A stretch of DNA of 64,000 bases from Acanthaster planci (lineage: Eukaryota > Echinodermata > Asteroidea > Valvatida > Acanthasteridae), in NCBI RefSeq assembly GCF_001949145.1, contig NW_019091523.1:249534-313533 (forward strand). Reading direction: 5' to 3'. The position numbers and the translations under genes were made by a program. Of this stretch, positions 34,692 to 47,519 are shown piece by piece; position 1 is the first letter of the stretch, and every line of letters begins with the position of its first letter. The notes under the pieces are model-generated. The model was not told the DNA's origin and made no database searches. It saw nothing but the letters and a program-made list of their open reading frames with translations.

Positions 34692-37600
34692 CTGAAAAGT
34701 CAAAAATTCAAAGTACAAATCTAATTACCATAATGTGAGAAGACACTGAAATGCCCGTTACTTAAAAAATACTCAAATTCATGACTTTGCCTGATGACTC
34801 AGTGTTACTGATTAAGTCATGCACTGTTAGTTTCAGGACATGAGGTATCAAACCAACTTGTTTTTCCACTGGCATGGACCACTAATCTTGTTTTCCCTCC
34901 TAAATTTCTATGTCATGAATTTTAATGCGATTCCCCATAATTGAGACAATGGACCTTTTTTTCTGTATTAGATATCACTTTTATTTAAAACACATTTTCA
35001 GTCAACTTCAGACCACGGGACCCTGACTTCAGTATGTGATCTACACCAGGCTACAGCAGCACAACAGTGAGGCTCCACACTGGCCTTTTCAACTTGGATA
35101 ATCCTTTGTGTTGTGGAAGTCTGTTATTGGTCAGCAAGTACAGTTTCCAGGTTTTTTTAACAGGAGTGCGGCACAAAAATTTGTAGGAAATAATGTCCAA
35201 GGGATTTTCTGAACAGTCATTTCAGATTTTCAAAGAATCTCCTGAGGAGATTCTGAATTCCAACAACTTCGATGATCCAGATACCAGAAAGGGTGTGAAA
35301 ATCCCGTGGATGGCTTTGGAATGTCCAACAAGCACAGCATGTTGAGTTCCTTCCACAGCCACCTGCCCTAGAGATACAGACAGATGTTGGAAAAGTACAG
35401 TGGCGACTGCAATTCACATCTCTGAGAAAAAGTGCAATGCTTCACCAAAACAGGAGAGGAGGATGCGTGGCAATCCCTTAATGTGTGAATCTCCTCACAG
35501 CCAGCTGAAACCCCCCCCCACCTCCACAATCAGAGTCCCACTGACTCAGGGGGGGCTAACCTCAGCACCTCTGGTGTAAGGCAGTAGTATTGAAGGTGTG
35601 CGGTTTGCCAGAACATTCAATCAACACAGATGACGCCACACAGGGACAAAATCTTGTTTACTGTACATCATGTCAAACAATTCCAATTCAGTGAGACTGG
35701 ACTGTATCTCACTGCTCCCGATTTCTTTTCTTGCTTTCCTTCAAGTAGAGAATGGTGCAATATCTCGGTGTAAATTGTGATGTGGTTGTGCTTACACATT
35801 CGTGCTTTAAACTTTCGAATTTGAAGTATATGGATGAGAAACAGAAATACTCTTTCAAGTGGCGCTGTCCCGCCAGCAGGGAAACCGTTACTGAAGTTCA
35901 CAGAGTCAACAGTGGACGTGGACTTAGCACCTTAACACCAGGCGAGTCCTTGCGCTAAGCCACCTGCCCGCTGGGTGGACTGAACTATGGCCCCTGGGGG
36001 TCGACAAAGAGTGCATTCAACTGTGGAGGTGACACAGGTTTAGCACTCCCTGCATGGATGTGATCCATTCTCTCTCTTTCTGGTTTTGATGAAAACTCCA
36101 TTAACCAAGTCTGACCCACATCTTCATAGCAGCAGGATGTGTATGTACATAAAATTACATAGAAATAATGACTGTACATCCCCATGGGGAATGGGTGATT
36201 CTATAAATTAGGGGTCCAACTTGGGGACATTGTGGTGTCCTGTTACACGTGAAGCCAGTCAACTTTTCTTCATGTCAAATTGTAACCACATTATCAAACA
36301 TTGTGCAGATTGAACTGTACATTGTACAGGTTATAAACAATGTAATCCTGTTTGATCTACAGAATGTGAACAGTACTAATATTAGTTCCATCCAGAAAAG
36401 CTGAATGGTTTCACCCGTAACAGAACACCAAAATGTCCCCAAGTTGGACCTCTAATTTATATAATCACCCAAATACGTTAGTCGGGGGTAGACCCCATGC
36501 AAAAGCAAGACCACCATGGTGAAAATGTGCCATATCACCAAAAATAGAAGGCACCTCACTGGTATGTGCTGACTTCACTACTGATTTCCAACCCCTACCC
36601 CATCTGAANACACATACACATGTCAAGGTGATCCAACCCGTTTCACTCTTGCTATGGGGCAAACAATGCCTTCTTCAGAAATACACTTTAAGATAAGGTT
36701 CACTTGTCATCGCTGCTGGGCCAAAGCGCCCTCTTCTGTTCCTTCTACGAAAACTGAAATCCAACCCCAGACAGCATCCTGGACACAATGCAATGCCTTT
36801 GCCAACAGTGAGAAGCGCCAATTTCATTTCCACAATACGCATTTCACTTTGCCTGGACAGGATTCCCAATCTCCCAGTCCAACTCCGAGCAGTGAAGCCT
36901 GGTATCTGACTTGCCGTTGCACCTCTCTCCCCTACCAAAGTACCACAACCCCCTCCTCGTAGTAACAGCATTAGCAGTGGGGTGACGGCCAACGAGCACT
37001 GTACTTTTACAACAAAGGGCAAGTACCGCAGTTTAGTAAATGTGGACGACCCAACCTCGTCAAAACGAACTGAACCATTTTGAGTGCTGATTGGTCTCAA
37101 CACCTCGGTTTGCCAGTCACAGAAAGCTCTCACGTTTTCATTTCATGGTATGTACTACTTTTTTCAATGCTTTATGCAGCGTGCCCTTGGAACCCTCTGT
37201 AATTGATGAAAGAGTGCTTCATAAATTCTCCTTGTAAATTTGATAATAACCTAAAATGTACAATTTATGATCAATAAATCTGTGAATGTTTTATTGGGAA
37301 ATGCAATAACGCCAATGGGGCCAAGCACTTGGAAACAACAGTCATTAACATTTAACACTACCAGATGTGGGCATGCATTTTTCTTGACACACAAACAGGG
37401 CCACCGACTTTACACAGAAAGACACGGACACACGAGACAAGGGATATGCATTTGGGCCACCTGATACACCACATTTACAGTAGATCACCAGATCCATCCA
37501 AACGGCTAGCTCGCCACATGTTCGCCGGGGTGAAAGGTTTACAGCAGGATCATGGGCATTGCCAGGATTTATTGGGGGGGGGAAGTAAACCAACCACTTT

Positions 37601-40600
37601 TGCCTGGAAAGGAAATTTCGGAGGGGGGGGTAAAGGATTCATCAGATAAAAACTAATTAACAACAATTGGAAAGGATCAATTAACAAAATTTCCAACAAA
37701 ATGTTGATTTTTAGTACCTTTCTCTCAGTTCTTTCACCTTCCCCCCCCCCAATTTCTTTCTCTTTTACTTGCCACATTTTTCCGGGAGGGGGGAGCCCCC
37801 TTGCCTAACCCTAATACCGCCCATGAGCAGCATTTTACAGCACCCGCTATAAACAGATGGAACATGTCATGGGATGGGCAGGTCCACAGTTTATGAAACT
37901 GGTTTCAAAATGCCTGCAAGACATGTGCCAAAACGCTTGGCAAGTATTAAAAGTGATATGGCATGAGAAGAAGAAACCTTGGGCCTTCCAAGGGTCACGG
38001 TGTGTCCTGTTTCACATGGACCAGAAAATATGTAAGATCATCTGCAAGTCGTGGATTCGACTGGTTAACAACAAATGCAGGCAAGAAGAAACAGGAGAGC
38101 AAGAAAAGTAACAGTTTTTGCAGATGGCTCATCGTTGAGAGACCGACTTAGGCAGATCCACCCACTTGAGTGGCGTCCTTTGAGAAAGCCGCCTGACAGA
38201 CGAGTGTGACGAACTCCCTAACACCTCACAGGGTGGAAGAGTCAAACATTCACGTTTAAAATGGCTCACGCTGCTCCACGCCTGAATTGCGTTCAAATAT
38301 TCATTCATGTTCCCTGGGTGTTCAACATGATGGGGCTTTCCGCCGGGGTGTCAACACATGTTTTTCCCCTCTTAAATAATGAACGCGGTGCGCCGCCTTC
38401 CCCAGACACCAGCTCTATTATGGATGCTTCAGCATGGTTCAGAATATCTCACACTGGATGCACTGCTGCGCATTCACTACTTACAATTTAGCCTGAACTT
38501 TTTTTTCTCTATGGTGGACCTGTGAGGAAAGTTTTCAACAAAGCCACTCTGCATTTCTGGAGTAAGCAATTCTTTTCAAATTGCTTTTGAGATATTTTGC
38601 CTTGCCAAATTTTGAACGTCTGGCTGTTTGGCTAACGGCAGCGTCAGAAGGAAAAACGCAATGCTCTTGAGGAGTTTTTACCCCTGCATCTTCTAATATT
38701 CTCAGGCTTCCATTGCTTTGTGACAACCAAGTGTTGTTCTCTTTGTAATTTCTTTGTAACTGGGACACCAAGTTTCATTGGAAATTCAGCTCTGCAAAAC
38801 TAGATGTAATCATGACATGATAGGCTGGGTTTTTTTTTTACCTTAGCTTGTACTGCCTCTTAGTACATGTATTTGGACTGCGGTCATCAACTCGGTGGTA
38901 ATCTGCCTGGCTAGCCGACATCGTCCTCCTCTGGTGTCTGTGCGCTCGCATGCCATTCTCTCTCCTCACCGGCTGCTGTTGCTGGTATCCAGTGGGCAAC
39001 GTTAACCGGTCTGCGTCGGGTAGAGGTTTCCCGGGCCCCGTCCCATCGTGGCAGGCCGTGGGTGCAGCCTCCCGCGCCATGTTCTCTTTGTTTTCGGCGC
39101 CGGCGCCGAAGGGTTTGGGGTCGCCCGAGTCTTCTGAGCCGACAGAGAGACGGACACGAAGCTTCTTGCTCCCGCTGGCCGGCAAGGTGATGGTGGAGGC
39201 CAGGGCTTCAGAGATGGTCTTGAGGAGACTGGACAAGTCCTGGCAGGAAAAATGTTAACAATCAAGGTTGTTATCAGTAGGTAAACATCCACTTGACCAT
39301 CAGTGCTGCATTGCCAGTTCCCAAAACGACTCCACAGTTGTGTGACCATTCAAGCTACATGTACGTGTGCAACATCGCACATACTTGTTCCATACACACA
39401 CACTTGGGTGTTCCAACAGGTGTGTGACTACACACCTGTTGAAAGACAGTTATAACGGGGGGCAAGATCTTTATGGGGACATGCGAAAGTCCTCACAATT
39501 CCTAGCAAGAGAAATTGTCCTCTTTAGTGTTGCCTCTTGGGGTACATGTACACGCATGCACAGGGTTGCGTTTGGCCCCCTCAGGGTGCCACACCTAGGT
39601 AAAGAATGGGAAAGATTTTTGGAATCATGCCCCTCCCATAAAAGGTCAGAAAGTTTAGATTAGTTTAGATTTGCATGAACACATAGCATCTATTTCATGA
39701 GTTTCTAATTTAAACGAAGAGTGTGCCTTCCGAACATGTATCCTCCACACCAAGGAGTGTCCTACTATACACAATGTGCCGGTACCAGTGCTCAAATGAG
39801 AGCCAATTTCTAACTCCCTTTTCATTAAACTTCATTTACTTTGAATAAGCCATTTGGGAGTTAAATTTGAATAAAATCTGGTACACTGAGTTATCTGTTT
39901 GCACATAAACAGAGCGTTTTGAATTCCCCAGACTAAAGGTACTGTTGCTATACCCTGTGATTCGAGGCAAGCTTTTGCATAGCGACCACCATCTCTGAAA
40001 TGGACTGGTTCCTTTGTGCCCTTCTTATCCACTGAGAACAGTGTATTGTAACCAAGCACAAGCTTGCCCCGAATCATGAGGTATAGCAACAGTGGTTTTA
40101 GTAAGGAGAATTCAAGTTGTTATGTTCATGTGAATTTTAAAGAACTCGGTGTACCAGATTTTGGTCAAAGTTAACTCGCAAAAGACTTATTTTCAAACTG
40201 AACTGTACCACCGTTTTGGTTTCTTCTAATCACAGAGAGTTAACTGTCTTCCAGATTACTTTTCATTCCTATTCACTTCTGCAAAGGGTGTGTAAGTAAA
40301 ATCTTTCAAAAGATTTGTGAAAAAAAAAAAATGGTTCCACTCTTCTGCAGACCCTTCTTACCTCTCGGGTCACCCTGCGATGGCCGTCAAAGTCGTACAA
40401 GGTGAAGGCCCACTCTTGTTGGTCGGACTCCCCGTCCAAAGAAACATCGCAATCGACAGCCTGAAAGGATGGAAGATCAAAGGTTGACATCTTCGCAGCG
40501 GCAAACATCAGTTCATGGGCAAAATGTTACCACCCAAAACTTCCCGAGCAGTGGTTTACGACGAACTTGTCAGAAGATTTAAAACTGTGACTTCTTCCCC

Positions 40601-43268
40601 TTCTGTACACCTCTCAGCCCGCAAATTTTATTTGGCTACTACTTTTTTTGCACGTTATAGGTTTCCTATTTTCATTAATCAAAATCCATTTTGTGCAAAT
40701 TCAGGCTTCCTTTCAGAATGCATAAAAGAATGGGCCAAATATTCTGTCCACCAAAAATCTCCATTCTCAAGCAGAAAATGGGGGATGAACTTAGAAGAGA
40801 AAGGTAGCATTGGATACACGATTTGCAAACACACTCGGGAGATAATGAACCGTTGCTACTGTTGATAAAGCCTTGCTTTGAATATTCGGGCACAAAAATG
40901 CTGTTGTATGATTCAACATGCCTGTAATTGGAAAAGGAATGATTACTCGATTCTCTAGTATTCTGATGGCTTTGGACCACTCAGCTAAGACACATTTACT
41001 TTACATGACATTTTGAAGCACCACTTGTTTACGACACAGTGGTGAATTCCCTACGCATCATATGAGATACCTGGGGAGTTACCCTTGATGATAAAAACAA
41101 GTTTTAACATGACCGCTGACTTAATGTCAAATGTTGGGTTGATTGTGTAACTTACGATGCAGAATGTGCCCCACAAGTTGGGTCATTAATAGAGTGATTG
41201 CAGCTTTTTTTTTTATGCCAGATCTTGCCCTCTGTGACTTTCACTTTGCTGATGCAACAAATTCCAGGCCTGGCAAACTCATTTATACATTTTAAGCTGC
41301 GTCGGGCCACTGGCCTGCAGCAAAGCATTTCACTGAAGAATATTTGTGGGTAGGCTATGATAGGAGAAACACCAAACCTTTGGGTAAACTGTGTTTGCAA
41401 CAGGACTTGTGTCCTAATCCACACAAACGTGACAAACCTTTGCATTGAACAACTTGATGAACAATGGACGCATTGTATAAATCCCCTCTTCAAATTATTT
41501 GCACAATACGGTACATGATTACTTTTTTTACATCGTACATACACATTTAAGCTGTCCCTGGGGAAATATGAACAAATTAGGAGTTTCTAAGGTGCCCGTG
41601 ACTTGGCACAGTCTATGAATTTAAAATGAGGCATCTGGGAAGAAAAACAAAAGAAAAGAAGCAAGAATGTTGAGCACTTAAGAAAAATTCACGTACGTAC
41701 CCCCACTGTTGCCTTGCCGCTGTTTGAGGACATCGTTGGGGAAAGTGGTGGTTTCTCCTCATCAAAGCCGTCGCCCTTCTCCACGGCCACAACCTTCACA
41801 CTGCACGCCGAGCCTGTGACCTCCGGCGGCAAGGCAACTGGAGAATCAATTAAAAGGAGAGGTGAGCGTCGCGAGGAGAACAGGAAGGGATGACAAAACA
41901 AAATGCAACACTGAGGCAAGGGACAAGAATCCACCAGCTGATGAGCAGGCAGCCGAAGAGATAGCTCAGGGGGACAATCAATTTGGGCAGGAAAGGGAAA
42001 GGTCTGTTACCAACGCCCCCAGAGTGACTGATGTGGGAGGGAAAACGTGGCCCGAGTATGTGAAAATCAATGACCGGCTACAAAATGCGACACCAGCTGT
42101 TGGACCTTCCACAGGCGCAAACAAACTTCCACCCCGAAAAGATTGCATTTCGACTCAGCACTTCAAGAGTTTAAAAAAAAAAAAAACGATGGAAAAGTCA
42201 GTAGTCTTACTTCTTCTTTGGAGTTTGCCCTCTACCCGACAATCAACAGATTAGTTACTTATTCATATACATATAAAAACAAGTCTGAATGGTCCAATTT
42301 AAACTTTTGTGCTGGAAATGTGGTTATTTATTTGTAACAACAAAACACATTAACTTTTGCCCACAACCAAATCCAAAAAATCCCTGAGGGAGCTGTACAA
42401 TGCACTGGCAGATTGTATCCCAGGCGACTAACACAAAGAAGTAGTTGTACACCCCTGCCACAGACCCAGGTGTATGGGTGTTATGGACATAAGGGTACAT
42501 GTACATGTACATCCCTTAAATTGGAAAGTGCTACTGGTAGATCACTGGTGGCTCCCTTTGCCCCAAGGTGCAACCCTAATCACTCTTACAGGTCCATCTG
42601 TGGTTTGTGTAACCCTGTGTCATGGACGCAAGATGCAATGATATCACAACATGTGTAGGGCATTGCTTTCTCAGAGCCAGTTGAAGGAATGTACTGCCAG
42701 GTCTTAATCATGTCTTAACCCCTTGAACAGTTGTGAATATTCCAATTTCAATCTGGTTTCCTGCACAGTGGAAGATTTTTGAGAGGAGACTTTGGGAAGG
42801 TCCTACAGGTAGCTAATATGCCACAGCCCGTCAGGGTCAACTAACTGCATCAGGATGTCTAACTCTGGAAGTTACAGCCCAGAATTTACCAACTTTGGAA
42901 CTGTGCCATCGACCACCTGAATCGTCTAGGGAGTATTCCCCCTAAAAAACCTTCAGCATTTATATTTCCAAATGTAAACTTGAAAAATGAAACAAGTCCC
43001 TCAAGGAGGTGAAAAGCACTTAACTAATTTGCAAAGGGTTTCCTAAAGGTTGGAAATGGCCTTCTGCAACAAAGCAACAAGTGTTTGGCGCAATGTGATG
43101 TCGGCAGGCTTCAAAAGGAGAATGCAACAAGGTGTTGAGGGGGGGACAGAAAGCTAAGGCTGAATTGTAACAGACACCCTTACCTTCAAAGTGGCAATTA
43201 TCTTTGGCAAATCCTACAGGGACATGAGATGTATTACACTGGCACAGGTGGGGATCATCTGACGTGGG
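33833..43268 (-). CDS. nkd: Naked cuticle (NKD) homologue, five exons, N terminus missing
   Basis: Cytoplasmic inhibitor of canonical Wnt signalling that binds Dishevelled; transcription is usually Wnt-induced, giving feedback. Exons (minus strand) 43268-43184, 41837-41701, 40460-40362, 39239-38842 and 34691-33833 sum to 1578 nt and join in phase to 525 residues. Diagnostic parts in order: FAKDNCHFEVALPPE (1-34; vertebrate NKDs have an EVALPPEK / QVALPAEK block here); EF-hand region CDVSLDG..QQEWAFTLYDFD (78-99) then VTREDLSSLLKTI and KLRVRLSV; RRNYYEELAGIEN (275-287); a proline-rich C-terminal half; and a terminal histidine-rich tail (about 504-525). Human NKD1 and NKD2 are roughly 450-470 aa. 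The myristoylated MG start of vertebrate NKDs is not found with certainty, so at least one 5' exon lies at >43.3 kb. Confidence 0.95.
36193..36470. mobile_element. Foldback MITE, 278 bp with ~60-bp inverted repeats
   Basis: The left arm (GGGTGATTCTATAAATTAGG, TCCAACTTGGGGACATTG, then GGTGTCCTGTTAC) is mirrored by the right arm read in reverse (GGGTGATTATATAAATTAGA, TCCAACTTGGGGACATTT, GGTGTTCTGTTAC): only a few mismatches over about 60 bp. No coding capacity. A 2-3 bp AA/AAT target repeat is possible but not certain. Lies in the 4.15-kb last intron of nkd. Confidence 0.85.
36609..36609. other. Ambiguous base N
   Basis: The only undetermined base in the window; it lies in an nkd intron and affects no called exon. 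Confidence 1.
37549..37830. repeat. Poly-G / poly-C low-complexity repeat
   Basis: G9 near 37574, G8 near 37623, C11 near 37740 and mixed G/C runs to 37800, bounded on both sides by CATGGGC-like words (CATGGGCATTGCC at about 37552; CCGCCCATG at about 37818). Possibly a decayed inverted-repeat element. Homopolymer length errors are likely here. Confidence 0.6.
38842..39239 (-). CDS. nkd: nkd exon encoding the post-EF-hand region
   Basis: Acceptor TTTCCTGCCAG, begins GAC on a codon boundary; donor CTAAG|GTAAAA with two bases of the last codon. Encodes DLSSLLKTISEAL, the exit helix of the EF-hand, then SKKLRVRLSV (equivalent to the SKTLRVKLTV of vertebrate NKDs) and a poorly conserved acidic/basic linker. 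132 codons. Confidence 0.95.
40362..40460 (-). CDS. nkd: nkd exon encoding the EF-hand entry helix and loop
   Basis: 99 bp, 33 codons, acceptor CATCCTTTCAG, donor CGAGAG|GTAAGA. Contains QQEWAFTLYDFDGHRRVTRE. The loop runs D97-F-D99-G-H-R-R-V-T-R-E-D108: Asp at positions 1 and 3 is kept, but position 5 is His, the normally invariant Gly at 6 is Arg, and position 12 is Asp. The intron cuts the loop between positions 11 and 12. Confidence 0.96.
41701..41837 (-). CDS. nkd: nkd exon with the VALPPE block
   Basis: Acceptor TTGATTCTCCAG; first two bases complete the Val codon. Donor GTGGGG|GTACGT on a codon boundary. Encodes VALPPEV, a conserved NKD segment, then an acidic/serine-rich linker (EKGDGFDEEKPPLSPTMSSN). 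Confidence 0.94.
43184..43268 (-). CDS. nkd: nkd exon, most 5' one recognised
   Basis: 85 bp, acceptor ATTGTCTCCTGCAG, donor TTGAAG|GTAAGG. Reads PTSDDPHLCQCNTSHVPVGF and AKDNCHFE. The end aligns with the vertebrate NKD segment just before VALP (F-x-x-D-x-C pattern). It starts on a codon boundary, so the missing upstream exon must end in phase 0. Confidence 0.88.
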
Positions 43269-43590
43269 CTGCAGGAGACAATAGAGAGGAAAGGCAGGGA
43301 GTAAGACTGGTTTATAGGGTGAGGAGTCAACGGTTAGAATATGGTTGTCAAGAACAAACAAAATAAACAAAGTAGGCAGAGATTAGTCAAGAGAAAAGTC
43401 AACATTTTAAAGGAATGGCTGTATCCAAAATTCAAAGTGCATTTTTTTGTCGCAATTAAATACAACATCTTCATTGGTATTTTGAGCACAAGAACTTTTA
43501 AAAATAACACAAAAGGTATTGAACACTGTACATACTAGGTTTTCTTTTAATCCTAACTCCCCAGAGTGATTTACTAGGAACCATACCCAT

Positions 43591-46500
43591 TCACACAAAT
43601 TCCAACCCCATATGGTAAACTGTGCACAAAAACTGTTGGACTCTGTTTATTTTGGGTATGCCTGAACCCATGTTTAAGCACAAGCAGTTTAGGGGTACAG
43701 TACCCAGTGCCACAAATTCACACACTTTATTTGTGTTCAATTCTGTGTGGTTAGGGAAGGTTAGGGTTAATAGGGGAAAGAAATTCACGTCAACTAAATG
43801 TATGTAGAAAAAAAAGCAAATTAGAGTTTGTGCTTCATTAAGAAAAAGGGATCTGTGCATATGGTAAAGCATGTACCATACATGTACATACATGTAGGTG
43901 CACTTCTCACGCTCAGTTTGTAGAACACCTGTCCAGTCTTAAACAAGATAAACAAGCACATAGGTACAAATACATGGAGCTTGGTGGTGGTCATTGCCCT
44001 CATGGGTAAGGGAAAGGTATTACAAAACCAGAAGGTGCAGACTTCTTGGGTAAACTATTCACAGAATTTTACAAAATGCTGGCATGTGACAGTAAACACA
44101 AATAAATAACAAAACAAACCAAAAACCTCAAATTTTTTATTCTCGTGGGTGGTGGCCTGCCTCCCACAAATTCAAAGCCGGTCCCCCCCCCAAACATAAA
44201 AGATGTACCAGTACTAGAGTACCAAATAACCAAAAAGGGGGTCAGTGACCACATAAAACCTGTAGGAAAAAAAAGTCACATTTATACCGATGGTCCCTTT
44301 CTTTTTTCTGTCTAAAGGAAAACAATTTCTGTTTACAATTACAAAGCCATGTTGAATTTGCCACAACTCAAAAAACTGCACAAGTGAAACACACGAAACC
44401 AAAAAAAACCAAAAATACACCAGAATAACTCTTAAGAAGTACAGAACCCAAAACAAAAAACCTTCAAAAAACTCTCAAGCCAGTGACTTTAGCTTCAAAC
44501 GACATTTTCCGACTACTCCCATGCTGGCCTGGAAAGATGCCGCGAGTTTAATGATCAATAAATCATGTACGCAGCAAAATTCCCACCAGTAAGAACAGAA
44601 CTGGAACGAGCATTGAACAGGGAAATAAGGGCAGGAGTGCAATAAAATATGACATGTTATCATGCGCTTTGAAATAATATTTGTCCGACTTTCAAGCACC
44701 AAGTTCTCTGAGACTGTCCAGATATGGTATGTATGCTGCATGTATAACCAGGGGAACAAGCACTGTGTCTGTCTTGTAAGGTACATGTATCCATACAAGC
44801 AATGAGGTAACCATACATTACATCTACATCACCCTTTAAAAATCCAGGTTTGGGGGGACCATGGAGGTCCCTATTCTGTCCCCCCCCCAATGAGCTGTCC
44901 CGTGCCTAATCTTTTTAAAAACGCGTGTAAAGATACTCATTGTCGGTACAAATAAGACATTTTAACTCAAATTTGAGTCATAGGTTTGTTGTTACTGTCA
45001 ACTGAAATTCAAGGCCACTTGTATGCCACATGATATGCACCTAGCACCTCAATGGAAAATGCTAACCTGTCTAGAAAAAATTGGTGTTAAAATGACATCA
45101 ACATTACACATGGATAAAAGCCTTCAAGGCTAAGCGCATAAAAAAGTACATTACGACAGAAAAAATGTCCGGGGGAGGGAGTAGATTCCACCCCCCCCCG
45201 GCTTTGTGAATAACAAGACTGCTAAGACAACCTGAATTGACGGTATTCATATATTGGCCATCTTGAACTGAAAGTGGATTCAAACTTTTTACTTGGGGAA
45301 CCTTAGAGTAAGAACAGCAGTGACAAAATAAAAGTTAATACAAATTCATGTCAATTTTTTCAGAATAATTTAAAATTTACGATGAATAATATCAACATGT
45401 TTTAAGCCACATAAAAACTCATAGTGAGGTCCGTTTGGAACCTAAAATAGTCTGGCACTATCCCATTTAACAGATTACATGCAATGAATATGATAGATTC
45501 AGGGAACAAGATTTTTTAAAATGGCTCTCTCTTGAATAAGGTCTAGTATTAGCTTGTTAAGTAACCAGAACCTTGGTGTCACAAAGGGAATGGAAAAAAC
45601 AAGAAAGAAGAACACAGAAATTCAAGAGACTAGGAACCTCAGACTTTGCTCACCATACCAAATTATCACAACAATGCTCTTTACAAGTACATGTATATAA
45701 AACACGCTCTTAATAGAATGCTTAGGAAAGACACTTTTCAATGACAACTTAATGTAAGCCTTCAATAGGTTGAACCAAATCTTCCTCAATTCTACAAAAT
45801 CCAACTTGCCTAGGGGTTTTCAAGGCCAGAATCTGAGGAACCAAATTTTCCTTAATTCTACAAAATCCAACTTGCCTAGGGGTTTTCAAGGCCAGAATCT
45901 GAGGTACATGTAAGCACAGAGAAATGTGGAGTCCAGCCACACTATCACATCATGCACATGTACATGACCCATGGGGCTTAATGCCCCTCAAAGTTGAGCA
46001 CAAAGGATGTATCACTGGTTTTTTTCATGGCAGAACACTTTGCCACCTTTGGAGGGTTCAGAAGTCTCCAGGCAAAACAATACATCTGCAAGGAGTCGGG
46101 GTTGATTTCAAAAATCTACACGCTGACCTCTTTCTTTTGCCTCACAGGCTGTAAAAGCTATCAAACCTTTCATTAAAAACAGGAACAAGTGATACCAGGG
46201 ACAAAAGGGATCCGGGATAAACTCTCCAAATTTCATGTTCCTAAACAGTGGACACTATGTAGTCCCAGGTGGCTTCCACCTGTACTGCAACCGCAGTCTA
46301 TGGCAGAAACAACATCAAACAGTTTTTAACAATAATATTGTTTCTGGCGAGTTTGGTTGGTTAAACCCAGGGAAGACAAACAAACCTGGGCCAGGTTGTA
46401 CCAGCCCACAAAGAAGCTACCAGTAGCAGGGCGGCCATGACGGGTCACAGAGTTGAGGGATGCGACTAATCCATCCACACCACGTCCTTACAGGACCACG

Positions 46501-47299
46501 CTAATGGTGACAAGATGCTGTAAAACAGCCCCTATCATTCCAAATGACAAACAAGGCGGATGCATCCCAACTCCATGAGAAAACAAAAGAGATAACGGAT
46601 GGACCAACTCTGTCCCAGCTGATGACCTCATCCCGACCCAAATGCCAGCCAGAGGTTGTTGACCTCGCCAGCTCGTAAGAAAATACTACACCATTCCGTG
46701 CATCCCACCAAGCAAACAGGGGCATAAAAAAAACTCAATGGTTTCTCAGAACGGCCGACAACCCCACCGCCAATGCTCAACTCACGATCAATGGGTGCAG
46801 TGGACACACAGAGAAATATTTTGGGATCCTCTTGTTTGGCGTGAATGGTACTCGTGTCTTAGGGATTCTTTTAAAAGGAGTGGTGGAGAGTGCAGAACAA
46901 AGGGGAAGCGGAAGACAGCACGGCTCTTCATCGCCGTGACAAAAACAAGAAGTGTTTGACCAGTGGGAGGTCCAGCTGGGTAGGACTAAAACGCAGTGTC
47001 TGCATCAACAAGGATCTAATGACTCCTTATATCTACGACTGTGACACAGGACAAGAAGAGACCTGCACCAGGGGTCACCTCTCTGTTTCCCCCTTTTTTC
47101 AAACGCCCCAGAATAAACTTTTCATGGAGATAAACATGTCAGGCTTCTAAAAGGGCCCATTAGGGGATTATTGAAAGTTTTGCCTTCATCGCAGCTGGTG
47201 TCCTGTCTGGTGAGATTTGTGGGGCCTGTCAACTCAGATGCGACAGAGAAAGGAGGCCTGTACATGTACATGCCTCTGGAATGCTGGCCTCCAATTTCC
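43591..47299. other. No gene recognised; upstream of recognised nkd exons
   Basis: Mostly AT-rich DNA with C/G homopolymers (44187-44194, 44880-44889, 45190-45199). The stretch 46150-47150 is more balanced, repeat-free and lacks TGTACA words. It has no readable exons and might be a conserved non-coding block. Confidence 0.4.
45773..45904. repeat. 66-bp tandem duplication, two copies
   Basis: 45773-45838 and 45839-45904 are the same 66-bp unit (AACCAAAT... to ...CAGAATCTGAGG) with three differences near the start. A recent local duplication; 66 is a multiple of three, so on the minus strand a 22-residue peptide repeats, but there is no sign that this is translated. Confidence 0.9.
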
Positions 47300-47373
47300 T
47301 TTTTTTTTTTAGGGCACTGCCGTTCGGCACTGGTGGACTGGCTGAAATAACGGCCACTGATGCCAAACTTGAA

Positions 47374-47417
47374 GGCATTAATGCCATCAGCGTACCAAAG
47401 TTATGGGCATTAATGCC
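47374..47417. promoter_or_regulatory. Two identical 12-bp palindromes, 32 bp apart
   Basis: GGCATTAATGCC occurs at 47374-47385 and 47406-47417. Each is a perfect palindrome with an ATTAAT core, and the centre-to-centre distance of 32 bp is about three helical turns. This suggests paired binding of a dimeric factor; the factor is unknown. Confidence 0.4.
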
Positions 47418-47519
47418 ATTCCGATTTTTGTTGGATATTGCATGAAAATGATTCAGGTCTAAGAAAAAGTAGGACATCCATTATACCTGAACATGTCCGT
47501 AATGAGTGCTGAACTAGCA

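Noticed and set aside
36675-37133. 152-residue minus-strand open frame in an nkd intron
   Set aside because: No recognisable motif, no convincing splice sites, opposite strand also partly open; consistent with locally higher GC.
46150-47150. Balanced-composition block with several 60-85 codon frames
   Set aside because: No splice-supported exon or domain in any frame; kept only as possible conserved non-coding DNA.
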